DNA of 64,000 nt from Cryptomeria japonica (taxonomy: Eukaryota > Streptophyta > Pinopsida > Cupressales > Cupressaceae), in assembly GCF_030272615.1 (NCBI RefSeq), contig NC_081405.1:469952008-470016007 (forward strand), in the 5' to 3' direction. The notes beneath the pieces were generated by a model. It saw nothing but the letters and a program-made list of their open reading frames with translations. It was not told where the DNA came from and made no database searches. Positions 1 through 11,840 of this stretch are shown one piece after another; position 1 is the first letter of the stretch; each line of letters starts with the position of its first letter. Made by a program: the position numbers and the translations under genes.

Positions 1-87
1 TGTTTAAGATTGAGATTTATGCATTGCATCCATGATGTTGCTTAGAGGAAGAATTAATTAGAAATAATTCATATTGCATGGAAAGTG

Positions 88-1137
88 TGTTGGTATTTTG
101 GTATGGTTTTGTCATTGATGTCAACACCTACTAAAACTCTAGACTTTGGAGATCCAAAAACATTCACCGGCAAGCAACTTTTGCACAGTCACTGGTATAT
201 GGTACACCGATAGGATATAATGATCACCAGCACTTGGAATGGCATGGAAAACACTTGGTAATGTCAAAAACATCATTTTGACATCTTGTTATGGAGAATT
301 GGTTATTGGTATATTCACATTTGCATATTTGCTATTACCGGCAAATAAGTCCAAGGTATACACCGGTAGGTTTATCTTTTCCAGATTAGCATGACACGCT
401 TTGGAGATGATTAATTATTGTCGTAAATGCATTAAGTCGACATGTTCAATCGATTATTGCATCGGATATTGTTTTGTTTGTAAAATGCTTTTATTGTAAA
501 TATCTTGTAGAGCCGACCTACTAAAATTGGTCTTAGGTTATGGTAAAAATGTAAGATCTTATTTGTAAGATCAAATGTGCAATGCAAAAAAGGATTGTGT
601 GAAGGTATAGGCGAGAATAAGCAAAGATATACACACAGACATCATTTGAAGATTGAAGGAGGGTTTTTGTGAAGACAGTCAGAACTACACCGGTACTGAA
701 TCTAGCATATGAAGAGGCTATTTTGTGCAATACATTCTTATTGGATTTAACCATCCAACTATAGTCAGTGTGACTCCCATTTTGTGATTGAGCAGTGAGC
801 TCTAGGTGCTTGGCCTTTCTGCATGTGCAGGCCCCATTTATGTACACTTACTATCTACAGTAGTATCATCTGATTGTGGGTAAGGTTTCCCACCATGGTT
901 TTTCCCCTTACAGGGTTTCCACGTACAAATATTGGTGTTATGTGTTGTGGATGACTTTGTCTTTATGTTTCATACACTAATCCTTACCGGTATAGCAATT
1001 AACTGTTAAATCTGTCTATCGACATATTGAACTGGTTTACTGGTATTAAGCATTAAGTTGGTTAAGTTGTTTTGGTTTGAATTTATTTGACAATTGATTC
1101 ACCCCCCCCCCCTCTCAGTTGTCTTTGGGACCTAACA
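88..1137 (+). repeat. 5' LTR of element A
   Basis: Begins TGTTGGTATTTTGG and ends GGGACCTAACA; matches the 3' LTR at 5727-6782. The site expected to hold the TATA box reads GGTAAAAATG at 542-551, where the 3' LTR has GGTATAAATG and the related element B has GGTATATATG. The U5-proximal part holds the block GAGCAGTGAGCTCTAGG near 790 and a run of about 12 C near 1101, just before CTCTCAGTTGTC. Confidence 0.95.
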
Positions 1138-1139
1138 AT

Positions 1140-1151
1140 TGGTATCAGAGC
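1140..1151 (+). other. Primer binding site of element A
   Basis: TGGTATCAGAGC, two bases after the 5' LTR, is the classic complement of the 3' end of plant initiator Met-tRNA. It fixes the inner LTR boundary. Confidence 0.92.
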
Positions 1152-1193
1152 TTAGTCCTCTTTTGCAGAAGTTTAACAGCTTGAGGAGATCCA

Positions 1194-4100
1194 ATGTCTA
1201 CTAACTATTTCAGGAAGGATAGTCCTAAACTTGATGGAACCAATTATGGCATATGGAAGATCAGAATGGAGACACATCTAAATTGCATTGGAAATAACAT
1301 CTAGGATGTTACAAAGAATGGTTATACTGCTCCTACTCCTGGTCAGCGTAATCCACCTACCTTGGGAAAAGATGAAGAAAATGATTGCAAAGCAAGAGAA
1401 GCACTTTTGAGTGCATTATCAGATCAACAAATCATGGGACTATTAGATAGGTCTATTGCTAAAGCTATTTGGAATCATTTGGAAACACTGAATGAAGGAG
1501 ATTCCACAGTCAAAATTGCAAAACTTGAAAGCTTCTGGGTCAGGTATGAACATCTAAAAATGGAAGAAGATGAAAGGATTTCTGCTTTTATGGAAAGAGT
1601 AAATGAGATTGTTTTGGGCATTAAATGTTGTGGAGGAACCTTAAGTGAGGATGAAATTGTTTCAAAAGTTTTAAGAGGATTGCCACCAGCATATAAAATG
1701 AAAGTCACTACTATAAATGAGTTAAGAACAATGCCTAATACATCAGTAACTAGGGATACATTGGTTGGGAAACTTTCAGCTTTTGAAATTGAAGAATTTG
1801 GTCCTGTTGCTACTATAAAGATAGATTTGGCCTTTAAATCATCAACATCATCTGCTCCATCATTTGACAAATCTGATTGGAAAGTCATTTATGCAAGAGA
1901 ACTTGAAGAAAGCAAGAAAGAGAATGAAGAACTTGAAGAACTTGAAGCACTATTTGCAAGAAAAATGCCTAAAGGTCCAGTTGGAAGTAAGTATGAAGGT
2001 AAAGCACCCTTTAAATGTTTTAACTACAAAAAGATTGGTCATATGGCTTCAAGATGCCCTGATAGACATGCTAGACTAAGAGAAGAAGCTAGAAGAACAT
2101 ACAAGCCTAACCCTAAATATTAGAGATACAGATTTAAGAAGAATAAAGACAAATCTTGTTACATTGCTGATGAAGGTGTGACTGATGATTATGATGAGGA
2201 TCTGGTAGACAATGGATGGGTTTTTGTTGCTATAACAGAAGATCAACTGGCACCTACTGCTCAACCGGTAGAACAGGCCTTGGTAGCTAAAGTTGAAGTA
2301 AAAGATGAATGGATCATTGATTCAGAATGCTCACAACATATGACAGGAGACAAAGGTAAATTCTTGAACTTTCAAGAATACAATGGAGGCTTAGTGAGAT
2401 TTGGAGATGACAAAGCTTGTTTGATCAAAGATAAGGGTACAATATCTCTTGATGGTAAGCATAACACTGACAATGTTTACTATGTTGAAGGATTAAAGAA
2501 TAATCTTTTGAGTGTTGGTCAATTAGTTGAGAAAGTATTTCAGTTACAATTCAAAAATGGAAAATGGAAAATCATGAATAGAACTGGTTTAGAAATTGCA
2601 ACTGGTAATCAAACTAGAGGTAACATCTTTCATCTGAATAACAATGAAAAGACATGCTTGGTGGCTCATATTGATGAAAGTTGGCTATGGCATAAGAGAC
2701 TCTATCATGTAAACTTTGATTGCATGGTGAAGATCAGTACTATTAAGGCAGTTAGAGATTTACCTAAAATTGTCAAACCTCACAATACAGTATGTAAGGA
2801 ATGTCAATTTGGAAAACAAGTTAGAGCTAGTTTCAAAAGTATTCCAGAAAAATCCAATAATGCTCTTGAATTGATTCACACTGATTTATGTGGTCCAGCT
2901 AGAACTAAAAGCTTACAAGGTGATAGATATTTCATGCTAATCATTGATGACTACTCTAGAATGTGTTGGGTTACTTTTCTTAGAGAAAAATCAGAAGCAC
3001 TTGTAAAGTTCAAACTATTCAAAGCTATGGTAGAAAATGAAACCAGTAAGAAAATCAAATGTCTAAGATCAGATCAAGGAGGAGAATTTACATCTAAGGA
3101 ATTTAATACATTCTGTGAAGTAAATGGAATCAGAAGATAGCTATTAGCACCCCGGACACCACAGCAGAATGGAGTTGTTGAAAGGAAAAATAGAACTATC
3201 TTGGATGTAGCAAGAAGTATGTTATCAAAAGAAAACCTACCACATGTATATTGGAGAGAGGCAGTCAGTACAATGGTCTATACATTCAACAAAGTTCACA
3301 TCAAAGGTGAAACCGGTAATACCCCTCATGAACTATGGTTTGGTATTACCCCTACACTTAAGTATTTTAGAATATTTGGAAGTAAATGTTATATCAGAAG
3401 AGATAAGTATATTGGAAAATTTGATCCTAGAAGTGATGAAGGAATATTCCTTGGTTATTCATCTAAAAGCAAGGCATATAGATGTTTTAACAAAAGATTG
3501 CAGAAAATTGTTGAAAGTACAAACGTAAAGATTGATGAACAATTCAAAGGAACTTCAAGGTATATAGACTCTGAACCAGCAACAAAAATTTTGACAAATG
3601 AACCTACACTGAATCCACCGGTACATAATGAAGATCCAGTTACCCCGGTATCATCTAAGGATTCCACAGTAACTGAGGAACAATAGCAAACAAAGACACC
3701 CTAGTATGTAAGACTGAATCATGTTGAAGATCAGATAATTGGAAACAAGTTTAAAGGAGTTATGACAAGAGGAAGATTGGCAAATGAAGAGGTATGTCTT
3801 ATTTCTCAAATTGAACCATCATTTGTTAATGAGGCATGTGAAGATAAACACTGGATTAAAGCTATGGAAGAAGAATTAGAACAAATTGAGAACAATAACA
3901 CTTGGACTTTAGTTCCCCGGCCTAAAAATAAAAATGTAATTGGAACCAAATGGGTATTCAGAAACAAACTTAATGAAGATGGTAAGGTTATCAGAAATAA
4001 AGAAAGGCTAGTGTGTAAGGGATATTCTGAGAAAGAAGGAATTGATTATAATGAAACCTTTGCACCGATAGCTAGAATAGAGGAAGTTAGATTATTCTTG

Positions 4101-5346
4101 GCTTTTGTAGCACACAAGAACTACAAAGTTTATCAAATGGATATTAAATGTGCATTTTTTAATGGAGATCTTGAAGAGGAAGTCTACATTGAACAACCTA
4201 ATGGATTTTCTTTGACATATGACAAACATATGGTTTGCATGTTAAGAAAAGCTTTGTATGGATTGAAGCAAGCTCCAAGAGCTTGGTATGCATGATTGGA
4301 TAAGTATCTTTTGAAGATTGGTTTTTCTAAAGGAAATACAGACAACAATTTATACTGTAAAGTGACTAATGATGACATCTTGGTTATAGAAGTATTTGTT
4401 GATGATATAATCTTTGGAGGAGAAGATGGATTATGTAAAGAATTTTCTATTAAAATGCAGCAATAATTTGAAATGTCTATGATTGGAGAAATAAAATTCT
4501 TTTTAGGATTGCAGATTTCACAGACTGGTAAAGGTATATTCTTGAGTCAATCCAAGTACTTAAAAGAGTTACTAAAGAAATTTGGGATGGAGAACTCTAA
4601 ACTGGTAAGCACTCCTCTGACTACAAATGACAAACTATCACTAAGGGATGAATCAACACCTGTTATTCCAGCTAGATAAAAATCTATGATAGGAGGCTTA
4701 TTGTATTTAACACAAACCAGACCTGATATTATGAATGCAGCATGTATTGTTTCAAGATTTCAAAGTAATCCTAGAGAAAATCATGAATCAGCAGTAAAAA
4801 GGATTTTCCGGTACTTACAAGGCACTATAAATCTTGGATTATGGTATCCTAGAGATGAAAACTTTGAATTATGTGCATACACAGATGCAAATTGGGTAGG
4901 AGATGTGGATGATAGAAAAAGAACCACTAGCAGAGCATTCTTTCTTGGAAATAGACTAGTTTCTTGGTTAAGTAAGAAACAAAGTTGTACATCTTTATCA
5001 ATAGCAGAATCAGAATATGTTGCAGCAACAACTAATTGTACACAGGTACTATGGCTTAAGCAAATGTTAAAAGACATAGAGGTAAAATGAAAGGAACCTA
5101 TTACTATCTATTGTGATAACACTTCAGCAATAGATATATCTAAAAATCCGGTATTACATTCTAAAACCAAACATGTTTCTATCAAACTAAATTTTCTAAG
5201 GGAAAATGTTGAAGCAAAGGAAATAAAACTGGCTTATGTGAAACTAAAGAGCAGATTGCAAATATCTTTACTAAACCTCTGCCTAAGGAGACTTTTGAAT
5301 ATCTCAGAGATTAGCTTGGGGTCATACCCCCACCAGTAGAGACTTA
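1194..5346 (+). pseudogene. Copia gag-pol polyprotein of element A, broken
   Basis: A single polyprotein encodes capsid/nucleocapsid, protease, integrase, reverse transcriptase and RNase H. The start ATG at 1194 lies just after the primer region. The zinc knuckle (2016-2057) has Tyr in place of the second Cys. The protease active site reads D-S-E instead of D-S-G at 2319-2327. The integrase keeps its acidic triad: D at 2883 and 3072, E at 3180, a D-D-35-E spacing. Reverse transcriptase has F-V-D-D ending near 4406. RNase H covers about 4690-5346. In-frame stops lie at 1302 (TGG in copy B), 2121, 3138, 3684, 3702, 4293, 4464 and 4677, with a further stop near 5088 and a frameshift near 5240. 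At 2121 and 3138 copy B has CAG where A has TAG. It cannot yield a full protein. Confidence 0.93.
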
Positions 5347-5726
5347 GGAAGTTGATGATTGTCATCAACCGGCAGAATTAACAGAGAAATCTTTATTCCA
5401 ACTTTGATGGGAAGCTACTTCTCAGGGGGAGTAGTTGGTATACTAAATTGATTGGTATTTTGTATATGAACTTGGCTTGGTAAGAACTTTGGTATTTGAT
5501 GTCAAAGGGGGAGAGATTGGTATGGAAAAACACAAGAAAAACACATGTTGCTCCCAGGGGGAGAGATTTTTGTTTGAGAGAGATTATTACTCTCTGTATC
5601 TGTATTTTTTATTTCTGGTTATGATCTCTATTTGGAGATTGTTGGTTTTTGGTATTTGGCATTTTTGTTTTTGGCACTTTGATGGTTTTTCCATCTTGTG
5701 TTACCATCAATGCCAAAGGGGGAGAT
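5347..5726 (+). other. 3' untranslated region and polypurine tract of element A
   Basis: Non-coding region between the pol stop and the 3' LTR. The functional polypurine tract is AAAGGGGGAGA at about 5715-5725, directly before the LTR TG. Three more G-rich tracts of the same kind occur upstream, near 5424 (CAGGGGGAG), 5504 (AAAGGGGGAGAG) and 5558 (CAGGGGGAGAG). Confidence 0.8.
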
Positions 5727-6782
5727 TGTTGGTATTTTGGTATGGTTTTGTCATTGATGTCAACACCTACTAAAACTCTAGCACTTTGGAGATCTAGCAA
5801 CATTCACCAGCAAGCAACTTTTGCATAGTCACCGATATATGGTACACCGGCAGGATATAATGGTCACCAACACTTGGAATGGCGTGGAAAACACTTGGTA
5901 ATGTCGAAAAAATCATTTTGACATCTTGTTTTGGAGAATTGGTTATTGGTATATTCACATTTGCATATTTGCTATTACCGACAAATAAGTCCAGGGTATA
6001 CACCAATAGGTTTATCTTTTCCAGATCAACATGGCACACCTTGGAGATGATTAATTATTGTCATAAAAGCATTAAGCCGACATGTTCAATCGGTTATTGC
6101 ATCGGATATTGTTTTCTTTGTAAAATGCTTTTATTGTAAATATCTTGTAGAGCCGACCTACTAAAATTGGTCTTAGGCTATGGTATAAATGTAAGATCTT
6201 ATTTGTAAGATCAAATGTGTAATGCGAAAAAGGATTGTGTGAAGGTATATGCAATAATAAGAAGAGTTATACATGCAGGCATCATTTGAAGACCGAAGGA
6301 GGGTTTTTGTGAAGACAGACAGAACTACACCGGTACTGAATCTAGCATATGAAGATGCTATTTTGTGCAATACATTCTTATTAGATTTAACCATCCAACT
6401 GTAGTCAGTGTGACTCCAATTTTGTGATTGAGCAGTGAGCTCTAGGCGCTTGGCTTTTCTGCATGTGCAGACCCCATTTATGTACACTTACTATCTGCAG
6501 TAGTATCATCTGATTGTGGGTAAGGTTTCCCACCATGGTTTTGCCCCTTACAGGGTTTCCACGTACAAATATTGGTGTTATGTGTTGTGGATGACTTTGT
6601 CTTTATGTTTCATACACTAATCCTTACTGGTATAGCAATTAACTATTAAATCTATCTACCGACATATTGAACTAGTTTACCGGTATTAAGCATTAAGTTG
6701 GTTAAGTTGTTTTGGTTTGAATTTATTTGACAATTGATTCACCCCCCCCCCCCCCCCTCTCAGTTGTCTCCGGGACCTAACA
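5727..6782 (+). repeat. 3' LTR of element A
   Basis: Direct repeat of 88-1137, same TGTTGG start and CCTAACA end. It retains GGTATAAATG at 6182-6191 as a plausible TATA box. The C run near its end is longer (about 17) than in the 5' LTR (about 12), a slippage difference. Confidence 0.95.
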
Positions 6783-8888
6783 AACTGTAGGAAGTTTTAT
6801 GAATCAAAGGATCAAAAGATCATGTTGATACTCATATATTGGAACAAAAAAAAAATTGATGCATTGCATGCATAGTATAGGAAAATTTGGGAATCATATC
6901 ATTTTGTCTTTATTTGGTTGGTAAGGAAAAAGCCTTAGTCTTAAGTAGGTGTGGTGTGGATTGTTGAAATGTTTGATCTGATCAAATGTATAGATTAAAG
7001 ACAAGATGATATCTCCTTATCCTATTCAAATTCAAAAGAAAATGTTTGTTCCATGAATTCTAGCATGATGAATTGATGGTGTGTTGTATAAATTAGTATT
7101 GCAATTACATACGAATGTGCCTCTTGATCACTAGATATGCTTGGACTTTGAATGATTATAGTTAAGGGATAGTAGGAGATAAAAACCAAGTAAGGCAATA
7201 TATGTATGCAGTTGAATTTGTGTGCATGGTATTAAATGGAAATTAAGTGGTGGTAAGCAAGGTTGTGATATCAAGTTTCATGCTTAATATAGGCAATTGA
7301 TTGATTAATGTTATGTGTGTTAAAGTATATCATTAAGTGATTAATTAAAGAACCAACATTTGTCTCTACTATAACTTGGTATAGGTGAACATTCTATAGG
7401 TAGTTATCTTGAATATTAATCATGTGTGAGTGTATGCATTGTGCTTGTATATTTTATTGCATATGTATTTATTCATAAAGGATAGTTGTCCAAATTCTCT
7501 TTAAAGATTGCATTACAGCAATAATGGTAAAAGTAACTTGAAAATGTAAATAGATTTATGATTTAAATATTGGTGTGCACTCTCTAAAACATCTAGGGCA
7601 GTAATCTTGGGTGTTGTGTAGCAGCTACTCCCTTTACAGTGACTAATGTTGGTCGCCTCATGATAAGGATTTTGGTGAATTGGTTATTTTGATTTGAGTT
7701 ATTTTCATGGTTTTGTTAGTTTAATATTTGGATCTCTTTTCTTTAGGATTGACTACTAAATTCTTATTTCAATTGTTTTGTTCTTGTGGTGGCACTTGTC
7801 ACACTTTATTTCTTGGTTGATTCACCAGCAAATTTTTTCTCTTTTTTTGATTTAATGTTGTGTTTAATGATTATCTCCTTTTGTATTTTCTCCTTGTTGT
7901 CCATAGTGGTCATTTTGTTTGTCGATTTGTGGGCCCTCATTCTATGTTAGTGTTGTTCTATCATGTTTATCTCAAACCTCTGATAGTATGTGCAAGGGAG
8001 GACACTGTGGAGAAGTGCACTTGCCCAAGAAAACAATTTGATAATAATGACATTAGTAGAATATGAAATATGTTGGTAAGAAGTCATGTATTCTAATTTT
8101 ATAGATTTCATGAAATGTTTATTAGAAGTGCAGTAGATTGGAAGAATTGTGAAATGTAGAGTAGATAAAGCAAAAGAAACTCTTGATTTCATATCCTCAT
8201 TGAATGTCTATGTCTTTATATCATGCAAGTGAATAAATTAGAGCTCCTTTGAATAATTGATTTGATGATATCTCTATAAATATTTGAATAAGAGTAGTGT
8301 AGAAGAAGTGTGGTAGATACTAAGTAGTTTGAATTTTGCAAATCTTGCTTTCTTTTGGGAATTATAGAACCTAGATCTCTGACAATTGTGAGAATTTCTT
8401 GGTTTTACTCGGTCATGAAGGAAGTTTGTGCAAATTGCCTCATTTATATGTATAACATGTGGCTTCTTAAGGATCTTCCTATGTGTATCACATTGTGTTA
8501 AATGTAGATCTATCTTCTTAATTGCATACAATTAGATGTTAAAGAAGTATTTCCATGCTTGAATAATGTAATTTATTTCAATTCTTGCTTATAGATGCTA
8601 ACTCGGATGCAAGAATTACAATTTTAGTCTTTCAAAGGTAATTAAATAAAGTTCTCTTGAAGATATTTCAATGATTTGTCATGCTTATTGTAATTAGTAA
8701 GAGTTTCTTTGACTTGTTTTATCCCTTATGTAACGTATTTACTTGAATAATTAAAGTGTAGAAAGAAAACGTTTTTGTAATCATTATCTTACTTTGACCT
8801 AGAAGTAGTTTGGTTTAAGAAGTTATGTGTTGATGTGTGTATGTTTTCAGCTTAACCCTTGGCGATTTCTAGGAGTAAGTTGAGCCTA
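6783..8888. other. Non-coding AT-rich DNA, nothing recognised
   Basis: I see no protein family, RNA gene or element boundary here. Open frames are short and lack recognisable motifs. It may be the worn interior of an old element that ends in the G-rich tract at 8889, but no coding trace supports that. Confidence 0.5.
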
Positions 8889-8915
8889 AGGGGGGGAGGA
8901 TGAAGTGTCCCTCCT
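8889..8915 (+). repeat. Candidate polypurine tract and LTR start of an old element
   Basis: The tract AAGGGGGGGAGGA (about 8888-8900) is followed by TGAAG and then TGTCCCTCCTAGAC at 8906. A G-rich tract followed by TGTC is the usual junction between the interior and 3' LTR of plant LTR elements, often Ty3/Gypsy. No matching second LTR or LTR end was found, so the call rests on this junction alone. Confidence 0.35.
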
Positions 8916-10619
8916 AGACTTACATTTTGATTCATGATTCAATAGACTTATCTAGACTTATGATGATGGTTATGACTTTATTTCTATGCAATAGACATTT
9001 ATGATGCTATATGGACATGTTTTATATTGGTGACTCTTATGATCTATGTGATGGTATTTCTTGATGGACTTATATGTATTTGAGATTCTTATGTGATTTA
9101 TATGATTTCATGATATATGATGATGATACTAACCCTACTTCATGATGATGATTTTATAAGATGTGCTTGTATTGGGTGACTATCTCCATGAAAGAGACGA
9201 TGTCTTATCACTCATCGTGAGCATGATAAGGTGTTGCGATTCTATTTCACTTGCCTACTACTATGATGTTGTATATATATGTTCTTTTGTGTTTATCATT
9301 GGATGCAGGATTGCAGGTACCAAACATCGACTCCACCTAGTCTCACAGGTCTAAGCGTGTCCTAATCCCAATGGTAGTTGTTGGAGATGACTTGTTTTTC
9401 CCTCACCTACTCATGGTCTAGTATGTTCACCTTGTCAGTCTTGTCAGGTGTAAGTGCTAAGTTGATTTTGATTAATTGATAATTATAAAAGTATAAAACC
9501 TATTAACATTTCTACACTCTTAAAAAGTAATAATATTATTATTTTTCTTTTACTATGCTTGAGAGGTGTAAAAATAAAATAAAGTCGATTTTACCTACCC
9601 TCCTAATTAATTGGGTGAATTTGGAATAATAGGTAAGAAATATAATAAAATATTCTTACCTTGGAACTATACAAGATAGGTAAGAAATATTGACTTTTGG
9701 ATTATTTTGATTTGTTGGGATTTTTGCATAGTTTGTTGTATATTTTCTATTTATTTAAAAATTTTGGATGGCTATGGGGTTACTAGTCGGCAGGATTTTT
9801 GATTGAAGCTTTGAGATTTTGGCTTGGATCTTTGTTTGCATTTGGATTTCGGAAGCTTGGATTGTGGAAGCTCTTCTTCATTTTTCATCCTTGGATTTGT
9901 GATCTCCAAGTTAGAGTTCTTCCATTTTTAGGTTTTTTGAAATTGTGTCTTCTCTATGTCTTCCCATGAAAATGATTTATTTGTGATTGTTGAATGGATG
10001 GGGAAAAAGAAAGACATTATAGTTTAAATCCTTCAGAATTAAATGAACAAAATGGGGAAATTGCAGAGTGCTCCTTATGTTTGAGTCAAATTCTTGAGTT
10101 GTTTTGTCTATGTAAGTGAATGGCGGATAAATGCATATATGTATTTACTCTTTCTATGTGTTTGTAGAATTTTCTTATTGTTATTGAAATGTTCATTTGG
10201 GTATTGTATTCCTTGTGAACTCCTAGTTGTAATAGAGGTTATTTTTTATGTCTTGAGTGCTTCTGTTACTATGTAAGAGCTCATGAAGCTCCCTGTGACT
10301 GTTTGTGGCATATTTCAGTCTATTGTAATAATGTTTTAAGTGTTTTGGGGTGTTTGGAGTTGCATTTGTTAAGTCCATTTGGCCTATGCAGAGTTAGAGT
10401 TATCTCCCATGCACCTAAACTCCCAAAATGCAATTTTGGCCAGCTTGCTTATCCACAGAGTTGCAAACTCATTCATGTGAGTTGTATTTCATGCATAAAT
10501 TATGAGTATACCCTTTCTTATTCTCATCCTACCTCCTAGTCATGTCCTTGAGGTCTTTTTTGTCTCTTAAGTCAATCTGAGTAGTTACTTTACCTTCTGG
10601 ATCCTTCAAACTTGAGCTA
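8916..10619. other. Non-coding DNA, possibly worn LTR sequence
   Basis: AT-rich sequence with many TGAT and ATGAT words and no coding signal. If the junction at 8906 is real, this would be LTR body. I cannot show an end for it. Confidence 0.4.
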
Positions 10620-10925
10620 TTGCATACTTTACCAGAAATGCCACCAAATAAACCAAAAACACTACCATATTAAACAAGAACGCCATCCTATCTACTAGGA
10701 ATTCTACTATACTTACCATAAATGCCATTGTTCAGACCTAGAGAGCAGACAAACTGACTAAGAGAGCTAACTAATAGACTGAGAAACCTGACCTTTGTAC
10801 CCAAAATATTGACCAATGGACCAAAAACATTGTGCAATGAACCAAAAATGATAGAAAATGTCCCAAAAATACTACCCTACAAACCAAGAATGCCACTATG
10901 CATACCAAGAGAGCTAAACTGCTCT
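10620..10925. repeat. Degenerate short-period repeat rich in ACCAAAAA
   Basis: The words ACCAAAAA, CCAAAAATA, ATGCCA and ACTACC recur every 15-25 bases, for example near 10644, 10670, 10818, 10847, 10870 and 10890, mixed with GAGAGCTAA words. The period is loose, which suggests an old, much mutated tandem array. No open frame runs through it. Confidence 0.5.
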
Positions 10926-11654
10926 GGAAGGCCGAGAAAGATCAATTGTAGTGTTGTAAAGTCCTAGTATGGATTGTGTGATGTTCCTAGAGGCATGTGA
11001 AGTCTGTGTTGAGAAATTTTGATTGGTTCATTATGTTTCATGATGTATTTTGTGCTCCAGTAAGTAGGATTATGCCTTATGATTGAGGAGTTTCCTTATG
11101 CAAAATTTTGCTCCAACAAGAGGTTCTTACCTTGTTGTTTGAGGATTGTTTCTATGACTCCAGTGGGATGTTTTGTACCTCATTGTTGAGTCTTTTAATT
11201 AGTTTATGATGTTCTTATGTTTCATGTTCTTTCTTTGTTACTATGCTTATGAGGCATTTGTGAAGGCCCTATGATTGGAATGGTTCGAATGTATGCTCTA
11301 TGTGCAGTACGTGCTCAATGATGTTATGCATTCTTGAAGGCCTTTTGTGAATATAATTTCATGTATTGTGATGTCATTTTAGGTGTTACCCTATGTCTTG
11401 GCATATGATTAGGGGGAGCGGGCTTCCTTATGATGATCGAGGTCACGTGAGGTAGGTTGCTTGGCACCTAGACTGCCAGGGCACAATTGGAGTTTTCCTC
11501 TTTGTAATTCAGTGATAACATGTAATAATTGATTGGGTTTGGGTTTCACCTAATAATATAATTCTATTTGGTTGTGCCATATGATATGGCAAGTCAATCT
11601 CCCTTGTAATCACATAGGTTGAGATGGCTCCACATGTCTGTTAAGGGATTGTTT
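10926..11654. other. Non-coding DNA, nothing recognised
   Basis: No coding frame or element boundary recognised. A G-rich stretch, TTAGGGGGAGCGGG, lies near 11409, but no LTR start follows it. Confidence 0.45.
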
Positions 11655-11840
11655 TCACCCTTCTTTTGTGAGGGTAGAATGTATGACTATTAGGAGTAGG
11701 GATTGCTCTTCTTTGTGAGGATATCATACATGTCTACTATGGGTGAATATTTACCTTCTTTGTGAGGCTAGCACGTAGGAGTGTGACTAGTAAGGATGGT
11801 CATATTCCTTTCTATATGAGGACAACATGTGATGACACTC
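11655..11840. repeat. Degenerate tandem repeat of about 48-55 bp, four units
   Basis: The core CTTCTTTGTGAGG recurs near 11660, 11709, 11756 and, more altered, 11811 (TTTCTATATGAGG). Each core is followed by a worn ATGTGACTAbTA-like tail. Unit spacing of about 48, 48 and 55 bases supports a real tandem array. It is non-coding. Confidence 0.6.

Larger units (their letters stand above)
88..6782 (+). mobile_element. Copia LTR retrotransposon A, full length, decayed
   Basis: Complete Ty1/Copia structure: two LTRs starting TGTTGG and ending CCTAACA, a primer site next to the left LTR, gag-pol in the order gag, protease, integrase, reverse transcriptase, RNase H, and a polypurine tract next to the right LTR. 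The flanking 5-mers are AAGTG (83-87) and AACTG (6783-6787), a target duplication with one mismatch. Over 541-600 versus 6181-6240 the LTRs differ at three sites, so the copy is not very recent. Several stops and a frameshift make it non-functional. Element B (55247-61764) belongs to the same family on the other strand. Confidence 0.95.

Noticed and set aside
1475-1888. Open frame of 137 codons antisense to gag of A
   Set aside because: It mirrors the conserved gag frame on the plus strand and has no motif of its own; the same shadow appears opposite gag in B.
7860-8531. Small open frames in the blank region after element A
   Set aside because: Short, low-complexity, hydrophobic translations with no motif, as expected from AT-rich non-coding DNA.
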